This document shows positions 33,571 to 44,500 of a stretch of 64,000 nucleotides of DNA, one piece after another. Within the stretch, counting starts at the first letter, position 1; each line of letters opens with the position of its first letter. Under the pieces are notes generated by a model. That model worked only from the letters and a program-made list of their open reading frames with translations, made no database searches and was not told where the DNA came from. The position numbers and the translations under genes were made by a program. The DNA comes from Telopea speciosissima (lineage: Eukaryota > Streptophyta > Magnoliopsida > Proteales > Proteaceae). The DNA is taken from contig NC_057925.1 in NCBI RefSeq assembly GCF_018873765.1, positions 45,973,010 to 46,037,009 on the forward strand. Reading direction: 5' to 3'.

Positions 33571-34112
33571 AGCCTAGGAAAGACTTCTACAACCTTAACC
33601 ATGAATTCTTGAAGTGAACCAGGCATGAGTTTATTCATATTCAAGACCTTGATGAAATAAGCAATGTCATAGACACCATGAAAGGTGACCCATTGAATCC
33701 TGTGACCTTCACACCTTATGATCTTCCTAAACCGATCTGAGAATGCTTTAATCTCAACTCATTCTCTCTTGTTCTTCTCAAAATCAATCCCATTACGATG
33801 CAGTAACTAGATGGATTCAGTCACGTGAAGGTCGATGGTAGGATCAAAATCGGCAAAATTAAATTGCCAAACACCACCAGAGTGAGGGAGATTTCTGTAT
33901 ACATCAATGAATGTGAGACCGAACTGGATGGGCTTCAAGTTGTTCACATTGAACTTGATATTTTCATAGCGCTCTGTTTCTGTTGCATTTCTTGGTGTAT
34001 TATGCAGAAAACTTAGAAATTCAGTATCTAAAGAAATACGAGGATAGCTGTGTAAGATGCTTTCCATTTCTTGCTCGAAGTTTGAGCGCCAAACCTCTCG
34101 GATCATTCCCAT
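33571..34112 (-). pseudogene. CAF1-like deadenylase, N-terminal half
   Basis: From ATG at 34112 the minus strand reads MGMIREVWRSNFEQEMESIL, then RISLDTEFLSF with the first catalytic Asp and Glu, then KPIQFGLTFIDVYRNLPHSG, GVWQFNFADFD and NGIDFEKNKRE. Further on comes QWVTFHGVYDIAYFIKVLNM, where H-G-x-Y-D holds the next catalytic Asp. It ends at FPRL, where the chimeric primer-site junction begins. Two in-frame stops (after TESI and after NKRE) kill it. Together with 25308-25685 it would make a full-length CAF1 of roughly 275 residues, so a CAF1 copy was broken here. Confidence 0.85.
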
Positions 34113-36743
34113 AGTTGTTCAAACTTGAAGAAGTGGCGATGGAAGATACAAACTACAAGTTTAGGAGATGAACTAGTTACTTTCTAAAACTGGACTCCCT
34201 TTTAAATTATCAGATTTTAAAAAATCCTAACTAACGGTAATCTTGAACTCCGATTCCCGCGTGCGGCAAATCGATCGTCCTATTTATTCATATCAAGGTC
34301 CAGCCGATTTAATAAGCTAATATGTCTGGTTGAACCGTTTCTTTTGAGCCTCGTTCATGTCTATCCAAGTTATTCTTTAATCAGGTGTAAAAATTCCAAC
34401 CAACACAGACGTATAATGGAGATGAGGTGCAGATTACGGGTTTGTAGTGGGCTTGTGCTTGGCCGGGCCCAAAATATGATTCGGATGATGGGGGCTCACC
34501 CGTTAGGATAATAGGGGTGGGAAGGAGAGAGATGGGAGAGGACGAAGTGGTACAAAAGTTGATGGCAGAGAGGGGGAGAAGAGCAGCTTCCGAGCGGCAG
34601 AAGTCGAAGGGCACAGAATAACAAGGGGAGGTGAGTGGTGGTTGGAGCGAAAGGCTTAGGGCCTCATGGGGGATGATGGAGACCATCTGCAGGCTGACAG
34701 CGAGGGGACAGGTAACAAAAGGAGTAGGCTTCTTAGGAATGGTGCTGTCAGAATTGTGGGCAAGGCTGTAGACCCAAATTGTTCAGTGATCAGGGATGGT
34801 AACTGGACTAACGGAAGGATAGGCAAAGGGAATTAGGGAGTGATTTTCTCGCCGGATTGGGGAGGGGGTGGGAGAAGGGTTTCAGAGGTTGTTGGATGAG
34901 GGTGAGTGGGTTGGGGCTGGTGAGTTATAGAGGAGATAAGTGTTGTGTGATGGAGAAGGAGACATTTTTGAATACGTTCGTAAACCCTAGAGGTCAGGCA
35001 ATGGAGAGGGAGCCAGTCATAGCATAAGCTCTTATTTGAAGGTTCAGCCTTCGTTGTACTATGATGGAATCAGGAGGAGTGGAGTCTGCGTAAACTTCGA
35101 CGCATATACGGGTAGAAGTGAGCCTGTTCAGGAATTGGTTTACCTGTCTGAGAACAAGGGCTTTCCTAAAATAGACCCAAGGATGCTTAGGCAGAAGATG
35201 GGTTGAGTTGCAAAAATTTGGATAATGGCAGCGATGGGGCCTGGAGGGGGAACATAGGTTGAGTTGTAAAATTTGGGATAGTGGCGGTGGGGCCACCCTA
35301 GGAGGGCTGGGCATAACATCTCCAAAATCAATTGTACTCAGCTGAATGTGAGATAGTTGGCCCTTACTGGTACTTAAAATCAAACATGTTCTCAATTCCT
35401 CACTCTTTCAGAGAAGGTATTTGATTTGTTATTTAAGAGTATATGAAATAGAACCATCTTAATTGAGTGGTAGTTAGGTACTAATTGACAAGCTTGTTCG
35501 GTATATTTTCTAGGAAAGTTGTGGAACTCATTGTAAGTAGTGTAATTTGTTTTAGTGGTTTATATAGTTATTTCCTTTACTAACACCTCTGTTTTCTGTT
35601 CTTATTATTTTTTAGCTCATTCAAGGTTTATTGTTCAATTTGTTTACCACTGGTTGACACATAAACTTCTCATAGAGGATTTGGTTTTATCACATTTGCT
35701 GAAGTGATCTCAGCCGAGTATGCTTCCCAAAAAGTACATTGGATTCTAGGACAGAAAGTATGTTTTAAGATAATTTTTTTTCTTCATTTGTTGTTTGATT
35801 TACATAGTGTAAATTTCACTTGAATTTTTCATTTGAGGTTTTGGTTTTATGATGAAATTTCAGCTGGGTATGCTTATTGAAAGATGCATAAGATTCTAGG
35901 GAAAAAGCTGTGTCTTCAAGATATTTTGTTTTAGATGTTGAGAATATTATATTCTTTATCACCTATTTAGTGAATATTTTAGTTAGAATCTTGTTGACTT
36001 AAGAGTGACTTGTGAATCGATGTCACTGTATTTTAATCCTGCATGAGCTCTGCTGGAATCAGGCTTTGAATTGAAGAATCTGTCTTTTAATCAATCTATT
36101 GACCAACTAATTCTTCAGCTTCTATAGGATAAAATTTAGCTCCTGCCCGGGTTGTAGTTAAGTAGCTGCAACACCTATGTGGCATTACCTCAGTTCAATT
36201 ATATGTACATCTCCTATAATTATTGCTAAACCCAATCTAACAAAAAGAAAGATAAAATATTCCCACCCTCAATCGATTTTATTTTACCCTTTAGTTTAGG
36301 GGTAAAACAGAAATTAAATTGTAGTTAAAAAAATCCCATCTCCTGTACACCTCTTCTTCTTCTTCTTCTTCTTCTACCCTGCCCCGTAGCCCAGCCTCAC
36401 CCCACTCCCTTTCTTCATCCCAACCCACTGTCCAACTAGTTCTGCAATCTCATAGACTTCACGAAATCAACCAAGTTAGGTTTGACAAGTGTTGCACTTG
36501 ACAAGTTGCAGGTTGATCCTCATTAGAATGTTTGGATTTTGAGTACATGTTTCTACTACAAGTAATTCATCATTCCAATCAACATCACCACTTGTCAGAT
36601 CCTCTCATGCATAATCCATAGTTTCCACTTAGATTCTATTTCTTCAGAAAAAAAGAAAAAGGAAACCCGCATCATAAACTCAGAACTGGTCCTCTAAATA
36701 CATTTCAATCTAATAGAGTACAAATCTAAGGCTGACCATCGCA
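34113..36743. other. Intergenic DNA, no confident gene
   Basis: The minus-strand frames at 34381-34686 and 34994-35395 are Pro/Ser-rich. The second includes RICVEVYADSTPPDSI, which faintly resembles LINE ORF1 DUF4283-type text. About 35165-35305 contains a diverged tandem pair around GTTGAGTTGYAAAA. A CTT microsatellite occupies about 36355-36377. Nothing else was recognised. Confidence 0.35.
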
Positions 36744-36751
36744 GTTGGTAC

Positions 36752-37964
36752 TAGGGGTGTCAATGGGTCGGGTTGGGCCGGGCCTGCCCTAAACCCTAAC
36801 CCAACCCTAGAGGCCTTAACCTAAACCCTAACCCAACCCAACTCTGGCAGGGCCAAGAAACCCTCAACCCAATCCCGACCCTGCTAGGGTTTTCCTTAAC
36901 CCGACCCGACCCTGATTGACCCTGATAGGGTCGGGCAGGGTCGGGTTAGCCCTGATTGACCCTGTCTTGACCCTGTAAGGTTGTGGAGAATGACATATTG
37001 TTTTCTATATCAGTCTTCTATCTTCTCCCACCGAAGATGAAGTCAACTTTCTCACTCACACACACTGCAAGTCCTCTCTCTCTCTCTCTCTCTGCTTCTC
37101 GGGCTGAGCTTTGGTTTCTAAGATGAGCCATGAAATACATTTCAATGAATCTGGTTGGTCAATTAAGTCTCAAAATGTGGGCCAACTCTCAGTTTTGATT
37201 TCTATGCCAAACCCTTCAAACACTGCTTCATCAATCTGGACCGTTCAAAAGTCTCAAATATCGGCCAGCCCTTTTTCCATTGAGAATACTGAACACATAA
37301 TAATCATTCGGGAAAAAGATTGATGAAGACATAACCCTTGGGAGAAGCGCGAGATGCAGGGGAAGGTGAAGGAGTTCTACGATTGATAATCGATGATGAT
37401 GATGGCTTCGAGAAGCCATGGCAATCGCTAGGGTTTGGCCTTCGTTTCTTCCTTCGGTCCTCGTTGGATTTAATAAAAAGAGAGCCTGACTTAATGAAAT
37501 CGAAGAACATGGAAAGGGGCACAACAGAGGAAGATGAACATACCTTGATGCCTTAATTGCGGCCGGGAAGGAGGAACAGAGGAAGAGGAAGGCAGCAGGC
37601 TAGCGTCGAGCGACGGCTGATGAAGAGTGAAGAACTGAAGATTGAAAAATGAAAAGGGAATATGGGATTAGCCGATTAGGGTTTACTAGGTTATCTCTTA
37701 TGGGCATTTTTGTATTTTCACTTATAATATTATACATTATTATAAATATATATGTTTATAACTAATACAGGGTCGGGTCTGGGCCGGGCCGGGCAAAGCC
37801 CAGGAGGGTCTTATCCCGAACCCGACCCGACCCAACCCTGCCAGGGTCAGCCAAAAACTCAACCCTAACCCACCCTTCGGGCTAGTAGATCAGGGTCAGG
37901 TCCAGGTCGGGCTCAGGGTGGATTCGGGCGGGTTCGGGCCAGCCGGGTATTATTGACACCCCTA
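36752..37964. mobile_element. Non-autonomous hAT-like element, 1213 bp, 8-bp TSD
   Basis: GTTGGTAC is repeated at 36744-36751 and 37965-37972. The ends TAGGGGTGTCAAT and ATTGACACCCCTA are perfect inverted repeats. The next 200 bp on each side are GC-rich with GGGTCGGG and CCCGACC words. The interior (about 36990-37740), read on the minus strand, looks like a gene's 5' leader with a CATCAAG/GTATGTTC splice-donor-like junction near 37545, but I cannot name the source. No transposase was seen. Confidence 0.85.
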
Positions 37965-38036
37965 GTTGGTACCCCATCCTAGAAATCAAAAAAGATTATA
38001 GGGTTATTCATTTCTTCGGGGCTACGACTCCTTATC

Positions 38037-39053
38037 AAGGTTCTAAACTCGGGTTTCGACCAGCTAGAAAACGAGTTCGTCTCGGTTTCGACTATATCTC
38101 GGTCGAAACTTGGGACCTTCTCCAGGCTAACTCGAACCTTGGTATTAAGGTCTAAAAGTTGTTTTTTTGCCCTGATTCTTGTTGTGCTGCCTATTTTTGA
38201 TATTTTAAACTCAATCCATGCATTAGTTTCACATAGAGAACACTAAAAATATTACTTGTGGTTTTGATCCAAGTTTAATATTGTATATTGTTCTTAGACA
38301 TGATATCAAATAAGGTTTGACCGGAACATAACTCCTTCAATATAAACGAGATTTGAGCAATCTTGGATTTGTTAGAAAGCTTTGTTTTGATAGCTTTCCA
38401 ATAAGTCCAAGATTGCTTAAATCTGATTTATATGAAAGGAGTTATGTACCGATCAAACTGAATTTGGTGTGTGCGAATACTGTCAAAATTGCTCTGAATA
38501 AAAATATTTTTTTGGACAAAACAAATGAATATTTTACTGCACTTTTGGTTTGTAGCAATGTTTTACCATATTAATATTTATAGAATTTTTATATTTGAGA
38601 AAAACCCAGCATTAAAAAGTTAAAAATTGCACTTACCGTTGAAAATTCAGATTTTGTTCTTGAACTGGAGGGTGGACTTTTTTTTCTTTTGGAATTTGAT
38701 TTTTTTAATTATTTTTATTGGATTCAAATAGGGGGTTTGCTTATTTATGAATAATATTTTAAGTAAATGAAATACAAATACAAAACCATTTTACTTAAAT
38801 GATATTAGACATAACTGTCTGTCCTGGTTTCTGGCATAAATACCTATCTGTCCTAGTTTCGAGCTAAGTTTCCCTTAGTTTCGATGGGCATATATGTCGA
38901 AACCATCGAAATATGGTCGAAATTGGTCGAAAAGATTGAAACCCGGTCAAATCCAGGGATTTTATAAAATCTCCCTTCAACTCATCTTGGAAACCTGGGA
39001 AACCGAGTTAACTCGGTGGTTTCGGCAGGTTTTGATCGAGTTTTTGTTCCATG
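38037..39053. mobile_element. Mutator-like non-autonomous element, 1017 bp, 9-bp TSD
   Basis: CTCCTTATC (38028-38036) and CTCCTTATA (39054-39062) form a 9-bp duplication with one mismatch. Ends: AAGGTTCTAAACTCGGGTTT on the left; GATCGAGTTTTTGTTCCATG on the right. An internal hairpin at about 38316-38462 pairs GTTTGACCGGAACATAACTC with GAGTTATGTACCGATCAAAC. A second copy of the 38390-38790 portion lies at 54275-54660. No transposase is present. Confidence 0.7.
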
Positions 39054-39062
39054 CTCCTTATA

Positions 39063-40189
39063 CATTTACTGATCCATCCCTCACTAACTCGAGGCATAAT
39101 CATCAACTCCAAAGAAACAGAAAGCAACCCAATTCTCTAAACCCCTTAAAGATCCCTCCTTGCGGTTAATCTCGAGCCGCCGTTGTAGATGCGGTGATCT
39201 TCATCACGGTCATTCCTGCTTCTGGGTTTTTGGTATTTCCATATGTTAAGCTATTCTGCTTCTAGGTTATTGGTATTTCCAAACCCTAAGGTCCCTTCCC
39301 ACTTGGCTTCCTGAACAACTGAGTGGTCGGTCGGACTTGCAGAGAACTCAGAATAAACAACTCCCCCCATTTGAAGCAAGAAATCAGTTAAAATAGTCAA
39401 ATAGTTAAAGATGGAGAGAGGCAGTGGGGGTTTACATGATGTCTGAATAGACTACAATGGTGTATTCATCGTTCACCGGTGATCGGACTGTGGTGGATTC
39501 GTCAATCACTGTGGTGGATTCGTCAATCCGTGGTCTAACTAGAGTTTTAGAAAGAAGAGGAGAGGAGAGAGTAGGAAATAGAGGGGACTGATTTACAACT
39601 CTGGTGGATTTGGAGATTTTGATTTCGGTGTCTCATTAGATTTCTGTTTTGAATTGGGGGAGGGGAGGCAGAGGTCGAGGGGCACAGGTGCAAGAGGCAG
39701 AGGTCTGAGGGTTCATGGTGCAGAGCAGTAGGGGGTGTGAGTGGGCTTTCCGGCCAGGGTGCTCATAGCAGGGAGGGAGCACAGCAGGTGGCGGGGAGGG
39801 GGTGTTGCAGGGAGTGGGGGAGATAGAGTGGAGGAGGGGAGGGAGAAAGCAAGGACCCCCTAATGGTTTTTGATACAGCAACCATGGCTGCTGTTATTTT
39901 TTTTTTATTTTTTATTTTTTCTTGGGTTGCATGAAGAAGAAGAAGAAGAAGAAGAAGAAGAAGAAGAAGAAGAAAGAGAGGGGGGCAAATTTGTCACTTC
40001 ACTACACCTTAAGGGTAGTTTAGGCATTTACAAAATATTTAACCCATGCTAATAGTGATTGACTAATGGATAGGGCTACTTGAAAGAAATGGTAAACTGT
40101 AGGGGGTGTTCAAGTAATTGTTTCAAACGTTGAGGAGACTAAGTAATTAGGCCATAGTACAGGGGGTGTCCAAGTAATTTTCTCATATA
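39063..40189. other. Intergenic DNA with AAG microsatellite
   Basis: A 24-base direct repeat around GTGGTGGATTCGTCAATC occurs near 39490-39530. A GAA/AAG array occupies about 39931-39975. About 40085-40185 has two copies of TAGGGGGTGTYCAAGTAATT, a style often found at transposon ends. The acidic frame across the array is an artefact of it. Confidence 0.45.
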
Positions 40190-41895
40190 TAAATTAAAGA
40201 GAACAGAAAGTCTGTACATCATACATAAATTTGTGATAGTAAAAGGGAGTTAGGGAGCGTAACGTCCTAAACCAATGGTTGTTTTTGTGCTATATATTTA
40301 CAATTGAAAAGTTAAAAGTTAGTTCGACAAGTTCAAGATAGGAGGGAAGTAGATTTCAGGGAATACACATATCTCCTTGCAAAGTCAAAAAACTATGTAG
40401 TCCATAATTATTGAACCAGATTTCTTTGAGATGAATTTCATCCTTCAAAGTGTGTTTCCACCCCTGCAAGATTTCGTATAGCTCCGCCTCTAGTTTGTCG
40501 ATTGAACATGAAAATCCTGAAGATGTTAAAACACTCTGTCCATCAAGCAAAAAACAATATGCCCATCTTGTTAGTCCTATGGAAGTTTTGCCACATTTTG
40601 GTTGGTCTGTGGAACCAAAGGCCGTATGAATTTCCTTTAAGGCAAATGTTTACCCCTTACTAGTATGGCTTGTAAGCTTGGTATCAGTGTATTGGATTGG
40701 TATTCGATCGATCTCAGGATAAGTCTCAGTATTGCCCAGAATAATGGACGATTTGGACGAATTCCGGATTAGGTCCAATGACATGTACAGTCCTTGGGAC
40801 CTGATCCTAGCTCATTTGGAATCTTGAGCCAACCTGTGGGCCCAATGATTCCAAATGAGCTCAGATCTGATCCCAAGGATGGTACATGGCATTGGACCTG
40901 ATCCGAGCTCCCTTATTGTTTGGGGTCGAAACTACTCATCCCATTGTCATCCGATGGTATCGATGCCCATGGTGAAATTAAGAAAATCCGTTTCTTTATT
41001 ACCTAGACTGCAGTGACTAGTGGTCAAATGTATATGCTCAGCCTTTGTAAGCACTTGTGGTTCCGTTTGGTTGCAAGGGAAATACAAGTATTTCTGGAAG
41101 TGACATATATTTTACAAGAACTGCAATTATTTCCCTTGCAACCAAACAAAGCCACATGTGGGAAATATTGTAGATCCAAAACCAGGTGATTTTGTGGGTC
41201 TGCTGGTCTAGGTAGGGAATTTGGACCATGGTAGGGGTTGTAATTTCCAAGCCGGAACAGGTTGGGCCGATCAGAAAAACCAGACCGAAACTCTTATCAG
41301 TTTTGGTTTGGGATGTTATGAAAATGGTAGAAAATCAATCTGGACCAAAAGTCCAAAGCTAGAAAAGGAAAAACCCTATAAGAACGGAAAAACATTATGA
41401 AGAATCATGTTTCCCATTATTTTTAATGTAGTTTATGTATGAAAAAACCCTGAAACCGAAAAGGTAACAGCCCGATATTTCAAACCAATAAAAGGGCAAA
41501 ACAAACTGGATCGGAAACAAAATTTATCTTAACAATTCAATTTGGCCTAATATCAGACCAAAACCGGTTCAATGAAACCAAAACCAGGTCAGATGGACCA
41601 ATTGAGATTTGAGACCGCTAGATCACGTGTTGTCGGATTATGTAAGGTGCAGGTGCTGAAGGGTCTAATGGTCTGGGCCGAGGGCAGCCCAGGAACTGAA
41701 AATATGACAATTTTCGAATTCTGGCCACCCTTGAAGCAACCTTCAATTCTAAACATGGTCTAGACTCTAGAGAAGCCTCTCTTCATGGGACCGGGATCCT
41801 CTGTGGCACGGCAGGATGTCTGGTGCACATCTGATGGCCTGTGCAGCTTAAGGTGCTCCCAACTGTCAAATGTGCACTGGACACCCTGCTGGCTG
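40190..41895. repeat. Dispersed duplication, copy B
   Basis: Same layout and orientation as 17080-18965: RNase H-like fragment (40350-40630, minus), 140-bp hairpin (about 40765-40905) and a small MITE (about 41053-41160). It ends in the same GTGCACTGGACACCC stretch. It lacks the 169-bp MITE and so shows the empty site. Confidence 0.85.
40350..40630 (-). pseudogene. LINE RNase H-like domain fragment
   Basis: The minus strand reads LLDGQSVLTSSGFSCSIDK, LEAELYEILQGWKHTLKDEI, HLKEIWFNNYGLHSFLTLQG and DMCIPWNLLPSYLEL. It is the better preserved sister of 17235-17540, open where that copy has a stop. Confidence 0.5.
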
Positions 41896-42399
41896 CCACA
41901 CCACTGTCTACACACAATATATATGCCGCTTCATGGTGTTGTGTTGCAACCAAGGTTTGTAATCTCGGTCTTGGAACGGGAAAAACGCCCTGTAGGATCA
42001 GTATCAGTTGAGATTGATCCCGATGCTGATCTGATACACCTGTACGAACAAAGGTAAAATGATAGTAGAAACAGTTCTTTATGAAAAAAACAAGGGTAAA
42101 TGCATCTTATTTGGTTGTTTCGATTAACCAATTCGATCAGATCCCGATACCGAATTTACAAAACGTGATTGCAAATTGCAACCACGAATCCAAAGATCAA
42201 TCAGAGATAAACCAAAAGTTAAGAGAGAGAGAGAGAGAGATCCTTTCTCATTGGAGGCACCATACATTACAGAGTAGCTTGGCAACGCCCTGGTCTTTAT
42301 CTTACAAAATACGTATATATATGATGCTATATATATAAATATCATTATATCCCAGACAATTAAATCTGTGGCAGAGAGAAAGAGAGAGATATTAATGTA
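41896..42399. other. Repeat DNA and 3' flank of the GDSL gene
   Basis: About 41940-42200 is a GATCCCGATGCTGATCTG-type member of the GATATCGAT-rich family. A GA microsatellite lies at about 42222-42241. The last 60 or so bases are probably GDSL 3' UTR. Confidence 0.45.
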
Positions 42400-44424
42400 T
42401 CATACTAAGAACTCAGAGAGAGCTGTGATCATTAAATGATCAGACATAATTTGATTTGTTCTCTGAGTAGGGTGGAAGGAATCCCAAAATACGTATTGAT
42501 TCGCATCCGCACATGTGAAGGGGCTGTGTTCATCACAAAGGTAACCCATCTCGAACAATCCTGTTGCACAGCACGCCACTGCTGCACTCTCAAATCCTGT
42601 ACGTAGTTTTTCAATCAATGGTTAGTTTTACTGAATCCATAATTGGGCTCATGTTAATCAGGCTAATCACGCTATAAATGGGCTTTAACCGGTCGATTAC
42701 CATTGTTGGACTGTCCCAGCCCGGTACTAGACCCATTTTCTAACGGATCGGTCTTGTTTCAAATTTTAACCGATTGGTTCCAATTAGGCATACCGATGCG
42801 GACCAGACACCCTTATATCAATCCAAACCCAACCAAATCAACGATGAGGTAAGAAAACAAGACCTTTGTCTGGGGCCTCTGGGCACAGGGGTAGCGTGCA
42901 TTACACGATTAGGTGGTATTCTTTCTCCCTCGAATATATGTCAGGCATTTAGTATTTATTAAGTTATTAATGACCTACTCAAAAGGGAAATTATTTACTA
43001 TCACCTACAAAAAGCATGATCCTCCTATATCCAATTTCCATCATTAAGGTTTAATTAATTTTTGTCTTTTATCCTAAGCATTAATTAAGTCTCACTCTCT
43101 CACGGTTTCAACTTTCATCACGCAGTCTTTGTCTCACTCGTAGATGGTGACTCAGTGAGCCACCCTTGTTGGCAAGTGTGGAACCTTTTAATGGGGAATA
43201 TTAAAGAAGAGAGAGAGAGACATTAGGGGTAACAATTCAGATCTTCTACGGTGCAGCTGCCAGTAACGGCCTATGCAGCATAGATTGGATCGTACATGCA
43301 AAGATCGTCTTACCCCCATTTGGGCAAGATGTTTGAGCAAGAGAAAGATGATCTTTGCACACGCGGCTCAGTCTACGCTGCTCAGGCCACTACGGGCAGC
43401 ATGCTGTGGAAGATCTGGATCTAACGGTAAACTTACCATAAGAAGAGGGTTTGTTAGCGACATCAAGGAGGATATGGTACAAATCAGAGAACACCAATCT
43501 GATCTCCGGCAACTCCTCCCTTAACCTTATCACCAACCCTTGTAGCTTTACATTGAAATCCATGGCCACTTGGTTGTACTCGTCTACACACCCACTTCCT
43601 GACATGATATTTCTGCTTCTCTCTAATGGCAAGCAACCCATGGGAGGTAACCCACCCAGTGATATCTTCCTGCCACCCAACTCGTACAGTTGCCGGACGA
43701 AATTCTCGGCGATCCCCACCAGGAAATCCTCGTACTGCTCGACCGTGAATTGCGATGACCGGCGAGAGAATAATACGTAGAAATTCTCCAAGAAATCGTT
43801 GGTTCCAATGCTCATCAGATACAATGCCTCCCTTAGTATCTCCTCAGCCTTCTCCATCCCAACATATTTCCTCAATCTCTTTTGGTACATCTTGTAGTTC
43901 TCCAATTGCTTCCATAATGGTATCACATTCTGCAAAAAAATAATAATTCCACATCAGACGTGAATAAATAACTACTCGTGTACTTGGAGTACTTTTTTTT
44001 TTAATGGCTAACTTTTGAAAATGAGTTCTATTACCAAGACGTCTGAAGTGGCATTGTCATAGCCAGTTCCGGCAGAAGCAAAGCAGACTCCGGTAGCGAA
44101 ATCCTTGATAGTGGATCTTGGATCTAAGTAAGCTGGAACTGTGTGCTTCAATCCAAGTGCCTCGGAGATGAAGTCCGGGGGGATTCGACCGTTACAGAAC
44201 CGACCGGTAGGGTGGCCGCCTTCGAAATCACGACCATATGGCTCGAAATTGCTCTTCAGAATGGTTTGGATCCGATTATTGTTACCGGAATCCACCGATG
44301 AGTCACCGAAAACTATAACTGCAGGTACTTTAGCTCTGCTTGGTACAGCTTCTGCTACTAAAAAGATGAAGAGAAAGAGACATTGGATTGTCTTATGTGA
44401 AGGTGAAGCTGCAGCTATCATCAT
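42400..44424 (-). CDS. GDSL esterase/lipase (SGNH hydrolase), three exons, complete
   Basis: Exons on the minus strand are 44424-44035, 43929-43437 and 42596-42400, with GT-AG introns of 105 and 840 bp. The product is 359 residues, normal for the family. The start ATG at 44424 (MMIAAAS) was chosen because the open frame above it only adds a TTG. A hydrophobic signal peptide (IQCLFLFIFLVAEAVPSRA) implies secretion. Family blocks are all present: FGDSSVDSGNNN with the nucleophile Ser, the block-II Gly in FASAGTGYDNATS, GTNDF with the Asn, and DSFHPT with catalytic Asp and His. Such enzymes hydrolyse esters of lipids, cutin precursors or small acylated molecules outside the cell; the substrate is not predictable here. 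Intron 2 carries a MITE. Confidence 0.92.
43237..43422. mobile_element. MITE inside GDSL intron 2
   Basis: Left end CAGATCTTCTACGGTGCAGC is mirrored by GCTGTGGAAGATCTGGATC on the right. GTAACGGCCTATGCAGC and its relatives fold back internally. It belongs to the same family as 59430-59586 and the units at 55142-55345 and 55690-55855. Its right end lies only about 14 bases from the intron's 5' splice site. Confidence 0.7.
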
Positions 44425-44492
44425 TTCCTTCACTAGCTTACCCAAATCAAAACAAGGCTAGCTAAGGAAATTGTGGGTTTGGGTTGGAATGG

Positions 44493-44500
44493 TTTTATAA
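44493..44500 (-). promoter_or_regulatory. TATA box of the GDSL gene
   Basis: The minus strand reads TTATAAAA, 69 bases upstream of the ATG at 44424, a normal plant spacing allowing for a short leader. No other element was assigned. Confidence 0.55.

Noticed and set aside
25590-33670. The 100-bp CAF1 overlap as a target-site duplication of the copia element
   Set aside because: Copia makes about 5-bp duplications, and the two copies differ by roughly 8%.
34381-35395. Two minus-strand frames of about 100-130 codons
   Set aside because: Low-complexity Pro/Ser text with only one faint LINE ORF1-like phrase; not enough to call.
39870-40052. Frame with a long poly-Glu run
   Set aside because: It is a readout of the AAG microsatellite at 39931-39975.
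44425-44445. Upstream TTG start for the GDSL protein
   Set aside because: A non-ATG start is unlikely in a plant gene, and ATG 44424 gives a normal signal peptide.
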